The translations under genes and the position numbers were made by a program. The notes beneath the pieces are model-generated. The model saw only the letters and a list, made by a program, of their open reading frames with translations. It searched no databases and was not told the DNA's origin. This document shows, one piece after another, positions 17,905-26,239 of a stretch of DNA of 64,000 nucleotides; positions within the stretch are counted from its first letter, which is position 1, and each line of letters begins with the position of its first letter. The stretch comes from VXOZ01 sp965220175 (GTDB taxonomy: Bacteria > Chloroflexota > UBA11872 > VXOZ01), in NCBI GenBank assembly GCA_965220175.1, contig OZ244814.1, positions 62,001-126,000 on the forward strand. Direction: 5' to 3'.

Positions 17905-19980
17905 ATGGCAGAGGCAGGCCCCAAGCGGGTACTCATCGACAATCACCTTGGGCCCTATGGCGCGCAAACGCTCACACAGGTAGACCCCGCCGCGCAGATG
18001 ACAGCGCTGGCCGACATCGACACGGACTCCGTGTTGCTCCAGGCGAAGTGCCATTGGGGCCACGCCTACTACGATACGGCTGTGGGCAAGCGGCACCCGG
18101 CCCTGGACTGCGACCTGATCGCGGCGCAGACCGAGGCGGCACGCGGCCAAGGCATCGTACCCGCGCTCTACTACTCCGTGCGCTGGGACGAGCACGCGTA
18201 TCGCACCCATCCCGATTGGCGCAGCCACGATGCCGAGGGCAACCCGCAGCCCGGCCCGCACACCCGTTGGCGCTGGCTCTGCCTCAACTCGCCGTACCGC
18301 GACTACACCTACGCCATGCTCGACGAGCTGCTCGCCAATTACGAGTTTTCACGGCTCTTCTTGGACATCGTGCATTACCGCATGTTGTGCTACTGCGAAC
18401 ACTGCCGGGCCGCGTGGCAAGTACTCTTTGGCGAACCTTTTCCCGATGCAGCGGCCCCGGATGCAGGGGCGGGCTTCCGTGGCGGCGGGAGGCGAGCGGG
18501 CCGCGGGCTGCACCGCCGGTTTACGGCGGAGCAGCGCGCACGTCTGTTTGAATTCGGCAATCACGTGGTGGATGCCTATCTCGCCGGCGCCAAAGAGCGC
18601 ATTCAAGCCAGCGGGAAAGACGTCAAACTCGTTCACAACGCCTTCTGGCCCTATACGCATGATGACATTCTCTTTGGCGAATCTGACGCCACAGGCGCGA
18701 ATTTCTTTCAACCGGCACAGCAAACGTACCGCTTGCAGGCGCTGGCCAAGGGCCGTCCGGTGGTCGTTGCTTTCTGCTGGGACCGCGTGATGTACGCGGG
18801 CGTGAGCGAAAGCCAGCTCACGTTTCAGGCCGCCAGTGCGCTGGCGGCAGGAGCAGACGCCACCTTGATCTGGGGCGCGCCGGATACCCGCACGGGCTTC
18901 TTTGGCGCGCCGGTGCTCGACAAAGTCGGCGCCACGTTCCAGAAGATCGGACCCCTCGCCGCGGAGAGGGCGCAGGCCACGACCTACGCCGATGTCGGTC
19001 TGCTCTATTCCGAGAAGCAAGTGGCTCTGGGCAACGTGCCGGTCGAATCCGGCTTCAGCCGCGACACCGCCGGTGCATACAAGTACCTGGCGGAACAGCA
19101 CTTCCCCTTTCGGCTCGTCTGCGATGACGTGCTGGAACCGGAAGACCTGAGCGGCTTGCGAGCGCTCATCATCGCCCATCCCGGCGACCTCCGCCCCGAG
19201 TCGATCGCCATCGTGCGTGAATTCGCGGAGAAAGGCGGACGGGTGCTCTTGACCGGCGCAAACAATCTGCAACGCGAGTTGGGCATCATCCTTGCCGATC
19301 GCAAAGACCATCGCGGCAGACGGCAGGACGGGTGGTACATTCACGCACCGGAGGACTGGGACATTCCCGATTGGGAATTGGCGTGCTCCCTCGGCCACTG
19401 GCCGCTGCGGAATTTCCCCGGCTTCGGAGAGCTCGCGTATTCCCTGAAACCCGTCGTAGAACCCCAGGGCGAAGTTTGGGACAGCCACGGCACGCGCTGG
19501 GGTACGGAGACCGGCATGCCGGCGGTGGTGTATGGGCGCATGGGCGCCGGCCAAATCGCCTACTGCAACCATGAGCCATTTGCCGAATACATGCTGCGCG
19601 GCGCGCGGGCCTTTGGCCGCATGGCAATGCGCATCCTGATGTTCATCGGCTATGCCGCCGACCTGCGGGTGCAGGGCGTGCCCAACGTGGAAGCCGCCTA
19701 TACCAAGGACGGCAACGTGCTCAAAGTATTCCTCGTCAACTGCCCCGTGACCCGGCCCTTAGGGCAAGGCACCGGGCGCGGCCCGCGCGCCGGGGCTTCG
19801 GTTGACGTGCCGGAGGCAGTGCCCCTAGCGGACGTGACCATCAAGTCGGCGTTGACCATAGAATCTGCAAGCGCCTCCAGCGGCGAGGCAGTGCACGTCC
19901 GCCAGCAGGGCAAGCATACGCTTGTCACGCTACGCCGCTTGGATGAGATTGACGTGGTGTCTTTGGAAATCGCTGAGTGA
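17905..19980 (+). CDS. Glycoside-hydrolase-like protein with beta-galactosidase trimerisation-type domain
   Basis: 691 residues. Residues 1-360 read as a TIM-barrel hydrolase: ALYYSVRWDEHAYRTHPDW, WLCLNSPYRDYTYAML and FLDIVHYRMLCYCEHC are typical of GH29/GH42-related and putative glycosyl hydrolase families, where a YCEHC-type cysteine motif often follows the fourth strand. Residues 370-600 look like the glutamine-amidotransferase-like trimerisation domain (LLYSEKQVALGN, DLSGLRALIIAHPGDL, GGRVLLTGAN), and the tail is a beta sandwich. A Gly/Arg-rich insertion sits near residues 190-213. No signal peptide is visible, so the protein is probably cytoplasmic. Substrate unknown. Confidence 0.75.
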   Translation: MAEAGPKRVLIDNHLGPYGAQTLTQVDPAAQMTALADIDTDSVLLQAKCHWGHAYYDTAVGKRHPALDCDLIAAQTEAARGQGIVPALYYSVRWDEHAYRTHPDWRSHDAEGNPQPGPHTRWRWLCLNSPYRDYTYAMLDELLANYEFSRLFLDIVHYRMLCYCEHCRAAWQVLFGEPFPDAAAPDAGAGFRGGGRRAGRGLHRRFTAEQRARLFEFGNHVVDAYLAGAKERIQASGKDVKLVHNAFWPYTHDDILFGESDATGANFFQPAQQTYRLQALAKGRPVVVAFCWDRVMYAGVSESQLTFQAASALAAGADATLIWGAPDTRTGFFGAPVLDKVGATFQKIGPLAAERAQATTYADVGLLYSEKQVALGNVPVESGFSRDTAGAYKYLAEQHFPFRLVCDDVLEPEDLSGLRALIIAHPGDLRPESIAIVREFAEKGGRVLLTGANNLQRELGIILADRKDHRGRRQDGWYIHAPEDWDIPDWELACSLGHWPLRNFPGFGELAYSLKPVVEPQGEVWDSHGTRWGTETGMPAVVYGRMGAGQIAYCNHEPFAEYMLRGARAFGRMAMRILMFIGYAADLRVQGVPNVEAAYTKDGNVLKVFLVNCPVTRPLGQGTGRGPRAGASVDVPEAVPLADVTIKSALTIESASASSGEAVHVRQQGKHTLVTLRRLDEIDVVSLEIAE

Positions 19981-20105
19981 GGTAGTTTTCAGCGAATAGC
20001 ACCGACTGGGCTGTATTCAGGTTCGCCTAAGTGAGCAGCGCTCAGTGAAGAGCAACACCGGCCCGCAATACCACCCCATCCCAGAATCCGAGCGGGTATC
20101 CGGTA

Positions 20106-20126
20106 GCGCAGGTTTGCAACCTGCGC
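20106..20126. repeat. 21-bp palindrome, copy also at 28768
   Basis: GCGCAGGTT-TGC-AACCTGCGC, flanked on the left by GTA in both copies. The second copy is at 28768-28788. Both are intergenic at gene 3' ends. Confidence 0.85.
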
Positions 20127-20146
20127 CGGTTACGCCAGCGGCGTGA

Positions 20147-21073
20147 TCACTGTTGAGCCTTCTTGATCTCGGCTTCGACTTCCGCCACCGTCGTTCCCAA
20201 CCAAAGTGGTTGTGCCGTTGACAGCACTACCAGCGCCGGCTCTTGCGGAAAGTCCACACCCGCTACCGTCTGCAGCGGACACACGATTTGCCACGGAACG
20301 CCACGGAGCACGAGCAGATAGTCTTCTCCCGGCGCGAGGGGCGATTCTCGCTGCGCATCCTGCAAGACAGACACACCACTGCCAACGCTCACGGCTGAAG
20401 CGTAAAAGCTGTGGGGATAGAGATTGTCTACTACGCGCACGCTCAGCCATGCCCACCGTCCGTTGGGACTAACAGAGCGGTTTTCAATGTGACCCACGAA
20501 AATCACTCTATCCGGCTTCACCACGTCGCCAAGCCGTTTGCAATCGACATTCTGGATAAGCTCCGGCCCCGGAGGAATTAAGACAACAAAGCGCACGACG
20601 CTCGTGTCGGCCCGGGCCTCAATCTCCCAGCAGCCGGCGGTAGGGATGGTTATGAAGCTCGGCTGAAAGTCCCGAGGATAATCAGGGGCTATCTCGACCC
20701 AAAGCGGCGGAGCGTCGGCGTCGAGGCGGCGGCCCTGGACGACCAATTCTGAACCAAACGGTTTCACCCAAGGATACTTAGTACGACCTTGTCGCCACTC
20801 GGTCGCATCCACCCACAGCTTCTTGTCCGCGCTTACGAAATATTCGCCGTACGGAAACGGATCGCGGTAATCAGAATCCGGCGGCGTCGCCACAGCGGGC
20901 GTGCTGACCGGACAATTCTCGCTTTGGCCGGTGCGCGCTCCCGCGTAAACGTCAACTCCTTCTCCCGAAACAGTCTGCGCAGGCGGCAAGCCGCCAGGCG
21001 CTACACCGCAGCCCGCAAACGCCAACAACAGCAAGAGCAACGGAATGAGCTTTGCTGATCTATAGCTGCGCAT
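20147..21073 (-). CDS. Hypothetical lipoprotein
   Basis: 308 residues from the ATG at 21073, which has AGGAGGAAACC upstream; an earlier in-frame start at 21127 lacks signals. MRSYRSAKLIPLLLLLLAFAGC is a lipoprotein signal with the acylated cysteine at residue 22. The mature part has a beta-rich pattern (WEIEARADTSVVRFVVLI, VGHIENRSVSPNGRWAWLSV) and ends in a short helical tail EAEIKKAQQ. No known domain is recognised. It should be anchored on the outer face of the cytoplasmic membrane. Monocistronic, convergent with the glycoside-hydrolase-like gene. Confidence 0.75.
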   Translation of the reverse strand: MRSYRSAKLIPLLLLLLAFAGCGVAPGGLPPAQTVSGEGVDVYAGARTGQSENCPVSTPAVATPPDSDYRDPFPYGEYFVSADKKLWVDATEWRQGRTKYPWVKPFGSELVVQGRRLDADAPPLWVEIAPDYPRDFQPSFITIPTAGCWEIEARADTSVVRFVVLIPPGPELIQNVDCKRLGDVVKPDRVIFVGHIENRSVSPNGRWAWLSVRVVDNLYPHSFYASAVSVGSGVSVLQDAQRESPLAPGEDYLLVLRGVPWQIVCPLQTVAGVDFPQEPALVVLSTAQPLWLGTTVAEVEAEIKKAQQ

Positions 21074-21215
21074 GATGGTTTCCTCCTCGCTGACCTTTGG
21101 AAGAACCATTCCTCGTAAGCTACTCACTCAGGATATACCATACATGCCTACCCAGAGTCAGTCAATATTATTTCACAAGAGACTGCCCTTAGGGAAAGCC
21201 ACGACGTCAGCCAGG

Positions 21216-21569
21216 CTAGCGCGACTGCACAGCGACAATGTCGCCGTCGGGAAGGCGCAGCCATTTGGGATCAGGTTTCCCACTCGCACCTAGTTTTCCG
21301 TCCGGCTGTAGATACTGAAAGACGATTGCGATGAGTCGCAACTGGCCGTCAGGCAGGCGCTCATAGTAGGCTACGAGTTGCGATACTGTTCCAGGCACTT
21401 GCTGTGCCGTGGCTGGAGTAAGGTACTCAGCGCGCAAGACTTGAGTCAATGCGCCGCTTGCAGCTTTGGCGTGCAATTGCATACTATTGAAGTGCGCACG
21501 AATTTCAGAAGGCGGGACGAAGCGCTGGGGCTTCTCCGCGTTCTGGCGTCCGGTTGGAGGTTCTGACAT
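21216..21569 (-). CDS. Conserved hypothetical protein (toxin-sized)
   Basis: 117 residues. The C-terminal half, AYYERLPDGQLRLIAIVFQY then PDGKLGASGKPDPKWLRLPDG, matches a pattern I recall from widespread small bacterial proteins (RPDGTxGxSGxPDPK), so the gene is likely real. Function unknown. The start codon at 21567-21569 shares two bases with the start codon of the divergent gene at 21568. Its upstream bases, inside the neighbour's reading frame, show no strong ribosome site, so the true start might be the internal Met at residue 30. Confidence 0.6.
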   Translation of the reverse strand: MSEPPTGRQNAEKPQRFVPPSEIRAHFNSMQLHAKAASGALTQVLRAEYLTPATAQQVPGTVSQLVAYYERLPDGQLRLIAIVFQYLQPDGKLGASGKPDPKWLRLPDGDIVAVQSR

Positions 21570-21828
21570 GGATCCGTCCAGAGAGTTAATGGGGCGCGTG
21601 AGAGGGTACCTTGACGCCCAACTCTCCCACGGTGAGCTTGCGGAATGGCTTCTTGAATATGCGGATCACTTCCTCGCGGAGCCCAAGGACGCCTTCGAAG
21701 CGCAACTATGGTCGCACGCTCTCAACCTGCTTTGTCTCTTGAACGACAAAGCTATCGCTGAGACTCTCGTCCGCCAAGAAATCGAGTCGCTGCTCGCTAG
21801 CCGTCAGGCTATAGCCGAAAGCGTGTAA
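21568..21828 (+). CDS. Small helical hypothetical protein
   Basis: 86 residues from the ATG at 21568, which has TTGGAGG eight bases upstream. Nearly all helix (MDPSRELMGRVRGYLDAQL, then EWLLEYADHFLAEP and LNLLCLLNDKAIAETL). No family recognised. It is head to head with the 21216-21569 gene, the two start codons overlapping in the palindrome CATG. Similar helical proteins accompany the RPDGTxGxSG family in some genomes as far as I recall, but I cannot confirm that. Confidence 0.6.
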   Translation: MDPSRELMGRVRGYLDAQLSHGELAEWLLEYADHFLAEPKDAFEAQLWSHALNLLCLLNDKAIAETLVRQEIESLLASRQAIAESV

Positions 21829-22139
21829 GCTGCTTGAATTCTACAGTTCTCGCAGATTCGGAGCGACTCCCTGAGGCTGCCTCAGCTCAACAAGCGATGT
21901 CGCTACCAGACGTATCCTGACCGTCGTTGCCGGGGCCAATTGCCTTTCGCGAATGAGCGCGCATTACCTCACACTCCAACGAACCAAATGCACGCAGGCA
22001 AAGCGACGCTCACTCTATAGGTCGGTTACTCTAGACACCACGTGCCCGGTAGTAGAAGGAGACAGTCTTCTCCTAGAATATGCTGTACCATTAGAAACAC
22101 GCTATCGAACGAGACAAACGACACAGGAGCCAGGAATAG
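21829..22139. other. Intergenic region upstream of lysA
   Basis: 311 bp without a gene. A small inverted repeat GGAGACAGTCTTCTCC lies near 22058-22073, followed by TAGAAT. No clear -35 is present. AGGAGCCAGGAATAG is the lysA ribosome site. Confidence 0.4.
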
Positions 22140-23459
22140 ATGATCGAAGTTGCAGATCAGGTGTTGCCCGTTTCCGCGGACATATCGGACAGCGGGGTGC
22201 TCGCTATCGGCGGCATGCCGGTGACGGAACTGGCGCGGGAATTCGGTACGCCGCTATATATCTACGATGAAGCGACCTTGCGCGCGAACATGCGCCGTTA
22301 TGTAAACGCCCTTAAGGCCGGCTATCCGGATGCGCTCCCGCTCTACGCGAGCAAGGCCTATTCGGACCCCCACGTCGTCAAGATCGCCGCCGAAGAGGGC
22401 ATGGGGTTGGACGTGGTCTCAGCGGGCGAGATCGCGGTGGGCGTTGCCGCCGGCTTTCCGCTGGACCGCATGTACTTTCACGGCAACAACAAGCTGCCGG
22501 AAGAGCTGGCCTATGCGCTTGAAGCCGGTGTAGGCCGCATCGTGGTGGACAACTTTCACGAAATCGACCTGCTCAACAGTATCGCCGGTAAGGCGGGCAC
22601 GCAGGCGCAAATCCTCTTGCGCATCGGCCCCGGCGTCGAGGCGCACACCCATGACTACATCAAGACCGGCGCGCTCGATTCCAAGTTCGGGTTCGCGCTG
22701 CCCATCGGCCAGGCGGAGGAAGCCGTAAAGCGGGCGCAGGCCGCGCCGCACCTGGACCTCATCGGCCTCCATGCCCACATTGGCAGCCAGATCTTCGACA
22801 TCGAGCCCTACGTCGACACGCTCGATCTGCTCATACAGTTTGCGGGGCAGATGGCCGACTCTTACGGCCTGAACATTCAAGAGCTGTCACCCGGCGGTGG
22901 CTGGGGCATTCGCTACACCGGCGCCGACGACCCGCCGCCCATTGAAGACTTGGCGGAGACGGTGACGGCCACGGTGAAAGACCGCATGGCCGCTCTCGGC
23001 TGGGACCTGCCGCGCCTCGTGGTGGAACCGGGACGCTCGATCGTGGGGCAGGCCGGCGTCGGCCTCTACGCCGTGGGATCGAGCAAGGAAATCCCCGGCG
23101 TCCGCAAATACGTGGCGGTGGACGGCGGCATGGCCGACAATATTCGCCCGGCGCTCTATGACGCCGCGTACACCGTGCTCGTCGGCAACCGCATGCACGA
23201 CGCCGCGGAGGAGACGGTGACAATCGCCGGCCGCTACTGCGAAAGCGGCGACGTGCTTTTCAAAGACATCGCCATGCCGCGGCTCAATCCGGGCGACTTG
23301 ATCGCCGTGCCCAGTTCCGGCGCGTATTGCCTGGCCATGTCGAGTAACTATAACCTGGTACCCCGCCCGGCAGTGGTGCTCGTGAACGACGGCGACGCCC
23401 GCCTCATTCGCCGCCGCGAGACCCTGGACGATCTCATTCAGCCCCACTTGGAGGTCTAA
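22140..23459 (+). CDS. lysA: Diaminopimelate decarboxylase
   Basis: Decarboxylates meso-diaminopimelate to L-lysine, the last step of lysine synthesis. 439 residues, fold-type III PLP enzyme: K72 in YASKAYSD binds PLP, HIGSQIFD and GGGWGIRY belong to the barrel, then EPGRSIVG, the CESGDVL substrate-binding cysteine and GAYCLAMSSNYN. The CESGD motif separates it from ornithine/arginine decarboxylases. An AGGAGCCAGGA precedes the ATG. dapL (44658-45821) and dapF (57266-58114) in the same window supply the two preceding steps. Confidence 0.95.
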   Translation: MIEVADQVLPVSADISDSGVLAIGGMPVTELAREFGTPLYIYDEATLRANMRRYVNALKAGYPDALPLYASKAYSDPHVVKIAAEEGMGLDVVSAGEIAVGVAAGFPLDRMYFHGNNKLPEELAYALEAGVGRIVVDNFHEIDLLNSIAGKAGTQAQILLRIGPGVEAHTHDYIKTGALDSKFGFALPIGQAEEAVKRAQAAPHLDLIGLHAHIGSQIFDIEPYVDTLDLLIQFAGQMADSYGLNIQELSPGGGWGIRYTGADDPPPIEDLAETVTATVKDRMAALGWDLPRLVVEPGRSIVGQAGVGLYAVGSSKEIPGVRKYVAVDGGMADNIRPALYDAAYTVLVGNRMHDAAEETVTIAGRYCESGDVLFKDIAMPRLNPGDLIAVPSSGAYCLAMSSNYNLVPRPAVVLVNDGDARLIRRRETLDDLIQPHLEV

Positions 23460-23550
23460 GCAGCGAAAGAGACCGGTCGGTCTCGCCGCCTGGACTCCGG
23501 CGCGGCGGCGCAAGAAGCTGCTATCTCTGGATTTTGGCGCGCTTCTCGTG

Positions 23551-23580
23551 TTGACAGTGCTACGGCGAGGCGGCTATAGT
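23551..23580 (+). promoter_or_regulatory. Near-consensus promoter for the DUF5069 gene
   Basis: TTGACA at 23551-23556 and TATAGT at 23575-23580, 18-base spacer, 71 bases before the start codon at 23652. It lies after the lysA stop, so the DUF5069 gene has its own transcript. Confidence 0.75.
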
Positions 23581-23651
23581 GATTTCGGTATTGGGCGAAA
23601 TGTAGCGTATGGAGTTCGTTGCCTTGGTGCAGCGAGCAAGGAGGAAGTATC

Positions 23652-24095
23652 ATGGCAGATAAGCTCGTACCCCTAATTGGCTCATGCGAAGCCGGTCCTC
23701 TGGGAGCAGTCCACTTGCCGCGCCTGTGGCTAAAAGTCACATTGGCGACGAGCGGCAGGCTGCCCGATGACTACGACGAGTGCGGCGCCGGCTTCGATCA
23801 GATGGTACTTGACGGCCTCAACGTCGACCGCGACGCGGCTCTCAGCTACCTGCGTTCTAACCGGCCGAGCTACCTCGAGTTCGAGCAGTGGGTCGTAGAC
23901 CAGAATGGCGGCAGTATTTCTGCCGAGACTGTTGAAGCAAGCAATGCGGCGATTCTTGGCTATGATCATGGCGAAGATACGGTCGCCGGAATTTGCGAAG
24001 CCACCGGCCTTGCCAATGACGGTAATATCACCGATGCTGCCACTCTCAACGCTATTGAAGACTGGCAAGAGCTTCACAGTTCGCTTTCCGGTTAA
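23652..24095 (+). CDS. DUF5069-family protein
   Basis: 147 residues from the ATG at 23652 (GGAGGAAG upstream). The first ~85 residues match the DUF5069 pattern: LPRLWLKVTLATSGRLPDDY, CGAGFDQMVLDGLNVDRDAAL and then a PSYLEFEQWV stretch. The C-terminal ~60 residues are acidic and of unclear fold. Function unknown. It has its own strong promoter at 23551-23580 and a hairpin terminator at 24122-24157, so it is a well-defined single-gene unit, probably well expressed. Confidence 0.75.
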   Translation: MADKLVPLIGSCEAGPLGAVHLPRLWLKVTLATSGRLPDDYDECGAGFDQMVLDGLNVDRDAALSYLRSNRPSYLEFEQWVVDQNGGSISAETVEASNAAILGYDHGEDTVAGICEATGLANDGNITDAATLNAIEDWQELHSSLSG

Positions 24096-24121
24096 CGTAC
24101 GCATAAGGAACGACTGAAATT

Positions 24122-24166
24122 GCCGTTCGGCCTCCCGCAGTGGTTAGGCCGAACGGCTCTTTATTA
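24122..24166 (+). terminator. Hairpin terminator after DUF5069 gene
   Basis: 12-bp perfect stem GCCGTTCGGCCT / AGGCCGAACGGC (24122-24133 and 24146-24157), 12-base loop, followed by TCTTTATTA. Confidence 0.8.
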
Positions 24167-24201
24167 GTACTAAGCGGCATTAGTACAAAAGGGAGATAGC
24201 C

Positions 24202-25098
24202 ATGGGAAACGACTATGGAACCGTAGGCGTCGTGGGCGTCGGACGCATGGGTGCGAACATCGCCCGCCACCTAAATGACGAAGGCTATGCCGTCACCGCC
24301 GTCTACGACGTGAATGGTGCCATCGCGCAGGAACTCGCTGGTGAAGTCGGCGCTGAAGCGTGCGGCACGCTGGCGGCGGTATCCGGCCTTGCCGACACCA
24401 TCATCACCGTCGTTACAGACGACGCGGCAATGTATGCCATATTCGCGGAAGACGGCGATAGCCTGCTGCAAGGCGCTGCCGGGAAGCTCTTCGTCAACTG
24501 CGCCACCATCGCGCCACAGGTCCACGTGGACGTGGAGCAGCGCGCCGAAGCGGCGGGCGCTCAGAGCCTCGAAGCCTGCATGGCGAGCAGCATCACGCAA
24601 GCCCGTGAGGGCACGCTCTACCTCATGTGCGGCGGCACCGAAGCTGCCTTCAACCGCGCCCGGCCCTTGCTGGATACGATGAGTGTCTCATTGCGCTACA
24701 TCGGCTCTGCCGGCAAAGCGGCGCAGGTAAAGGCGCTGGTGAACATGGTGATGAATATCAACACGGCGGGTCTCGCCGAAGGCTTGGGACTGGGTGAAGC
24801 GCTGGGCCTGGACAGCGGTATGCTGCAAGAGGTGTTTTCCCAAACCGGCGCGAACTCGCGAGTGTTGGAAACCGACGGCGAGGACATGGAGGCCCGCGAC
24901 CACGAGTGCTACTTCTCCGCGGCGCATGCCTCCAAGGATTCCGGCATTGCGCTTGACCTGGCGGATGACGCCGGTCTTGCCCTGCCGCTGGCAAAAGCGA
25001 CGAAAGCGCAGTACGACAAGATGATCGACATGGGTCTGGGCGAGCTCGATAAGTCGGGCGTGGCCGAACTCACCTACCCCGGCCGAGGCAGCTCGTAA
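24202..25098 (+). CDS. 3-hydroxyisobutyrate dehydrogenase-family NAD(P)-dependent oxidoreductase
   Basis: 298 residues, beta-hydroxyacid dehydrogenase family. N-terminal Rossmann motif VGVVGVGRMGANIARHL, the substrate-binding ACMASSITQAREGTLYLMCGG region (standing where family members have D(A)PVSGG), and the catalytic lysine K177 in GKAAQVKALVNM. The family oxidises 3-hydroxyisobutyrate, tartronate semialdehyde, 6-phosphogluconate-like or succinic semialdehyde substrates. The altered ACMASS loop argues against a simple assignment. GGGAGAT precedes the ATG. Confidence 0.85.
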   Translation: MGNDYGTVGVVGVGRMGANIARHLNDEGYAVTAVYDVNGAIAQELAGEVGAEACGTLAAVSGLADTIITVVTDDAAMYAIFAEDGDSLLQGAAGKLFVNCATIAPQVHVDVEQRAEAAGAQSLEACMASSITQAREGTLYLMCGGTEAAFNRARPLLDTMSVSLRYIGSAGKAAQVKALVNMVMNINTAGLAEGLGLGEALGLDSGMLQEVFSQTGANSRVLETDGEDMEARDHECYFSAAHASKDSGIALDLADDAGLALPLAKATKAQYDKMIDMGLGELDKSGVAELTYPGRGSS

Positions 25099-25440
25099 CA
25101 AGATGTGACTTGAGCGGCCGTTCACCCTTCGACAGGCTCGGAGCCTGCCCCGTACTTGATACGGGGGCGAACGGTGGCCTCTGCAAAGATTTCGGACCTA
25201 CCCATACGAATTGAGCTTGTCGAAGCGCTCGTAGCAGAATGACTCCCGTTCGTGCTGAGCCTGTCGAAGCACTCGCAGGAGAGCGCCTTCCGTTCGTGCT
25301 GAGCTGGTCGAAGCATGAACGGATGGTGCGGTGAGGGATTTCTCATCCCCACCTGCCGCGCTCTGCAGCACGATAACCGCCGGCTAACGACATAGCCCAA
25401 ATGAATCCCTACGTCGTCGGTGCAGCCTAAGCGATGGCAT
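25099..25440. repeat. Intergenic repeat cluster
   Basis: 342 bp without a gene. The ~60-bp palindromic element at 25117-25174 is a near copy of the one at 5804-5862 (same outer arms and CCCCGTACTTGATACGGGG core). It is followed by three copies of a CGTTCGTGCTGAGC-GTCGAAGCA unit, near 25200-25225, 25247-25272 and 25290-25316; related units occur near 42411-42465 and 46275-46300. Confidence 0.75.
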
Positions 25441-26004
25441 ATGGTCTCGCGACTCAAGTCCAATCTGTTTCTTGTGCTGGCAGCCTTTGCCCTGCTCTGG
25501 GGGGTTGAAGTAGTGAATCTCGCTACCGGGCACCATCTCAACACCTGGGGCATTCTGCCGCGCACGCTCATCGGTCTGCGCGGCATCCCCTTGAGCCCGT
25601 TTCTTCACGCCAATCTCAGCCACCTGTTTGTGAATACCTTGCCGTTTCTGGTGCTTGGCGGACTGTTGTGCCTGCAGGGAAGGCGGGCGTTCCTCAGCGT
25701 ATCGCTCTTTATCATCGTGACCGGTGGGGCGGCGTTGTGGCTCTTCGGTCGCACGGCATATCACATCGGCGCGAGCGGGCTCATCTTTGGATTCTTTGGC
25801 TATCTGGTGGGGCGGGGCTGGTACGAGCGCAGTCTCAGTTCGATCCTCATTGCCCTGGCAACCCTCTTCTTCTACGGCGGTCTCGTTTGGGGTGTGCTGC
25901 CCACCAACACGTACATTTCCTGGGAAGGCCATCTGTTCGGCTTGCTGGCGGGCATTCTGGCCGCGCGCATCCAAGGTGTGCGCAAGCAGGATACACCGGC
26001 CTGA
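25441..26004 (+). CDS. Rhomboid-family intramembrane serine protease
   Basis: 187 residues from the ATG at 25441; a GTG at 25420 would add seven residues and neither has a good ribosome site. Six predicted transmembrane helices. The catalytic serine is S112 in HIGASGLIFG and the catalytic histidine H164 in WEGHLFGLLAG; the HANLSHLFVN segment supplies the conserved His and Asn of the second helix. It would cut membrane proteins within the bilayer; substrate unknown. Short, bacterial minimal type without extra cytosolic domains. Confidence 0.85.
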   Translation: MVSRLKSNLFLVLAAFALLWGVEVVNLATGHHLNTWGILPRTLIGLRGIPLSPFLHANLSHLFVNTLPFLVLGGLLCLQGRRAFLSVSLFIIVTGGAALWLFGRTAYHIGASGLIFGFFGYLVGRGWYERSLSSILIALATLFFYGGLVWGVLPTNTYISWEGHLFGLLAGILAARIQGVRKQDTPA

Positions 26005-26039
26005 ACTCAGACCGCACAGCGCAACGAACCGGCGTTGGC

Positions 26040-26120
26040 GTAGGGGCAGCCCTTGTGGCTGTCCAGCTGTTGCGCCGAGGACACATCCAGCACAAGGGCA
26101 ACCACAAGGGTTGCCCCTAC
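26040..26120. repeat. 81-bp inverted repeat (MITE-like)
   Basis: Left arm GTAGGGGCAGCCCTTGTGGC (26040-26059) pairs with right arm ACCACAAGGGTTGCCCCTAC (26101-26120) at 18 of 20 positions. The left arm is repeated exactly over 22 bases at 1963-1984, and the GTAGGGGCA/TGCCCCTAC ends recur in the palindromes at 30691 and 32285. Located between convergent genes. Confidence 0.8.
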
Positions 26121-26239
26121 AGGGCGCAAATCCGCATGCAGGCCACATTTGAGCGGTCTTCAGATCGCAAACGAGTGTGGCGGCGCACTTGCTCTGAAGC
26201 TACGCCGGCGGGGATGAGTCACGTCTGCGGCGTGCCCCG

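Noticed and set aside
17331..17942. 203-codon minus-strand frame in the 17.3-17.9 kb gap
   Set aside because: Arg/Cys-rich, overlaps a palindromic repeat (the FIPARVGIQ-type artefact) and the start of the next gene; no signals.
18349..19572. 407-codon minus-strand frame inside the glycoside-hydrolase-like gene
   Set aside because: Shadow frame of a GC-rich gene; no ribosome site and no recognisable domain.
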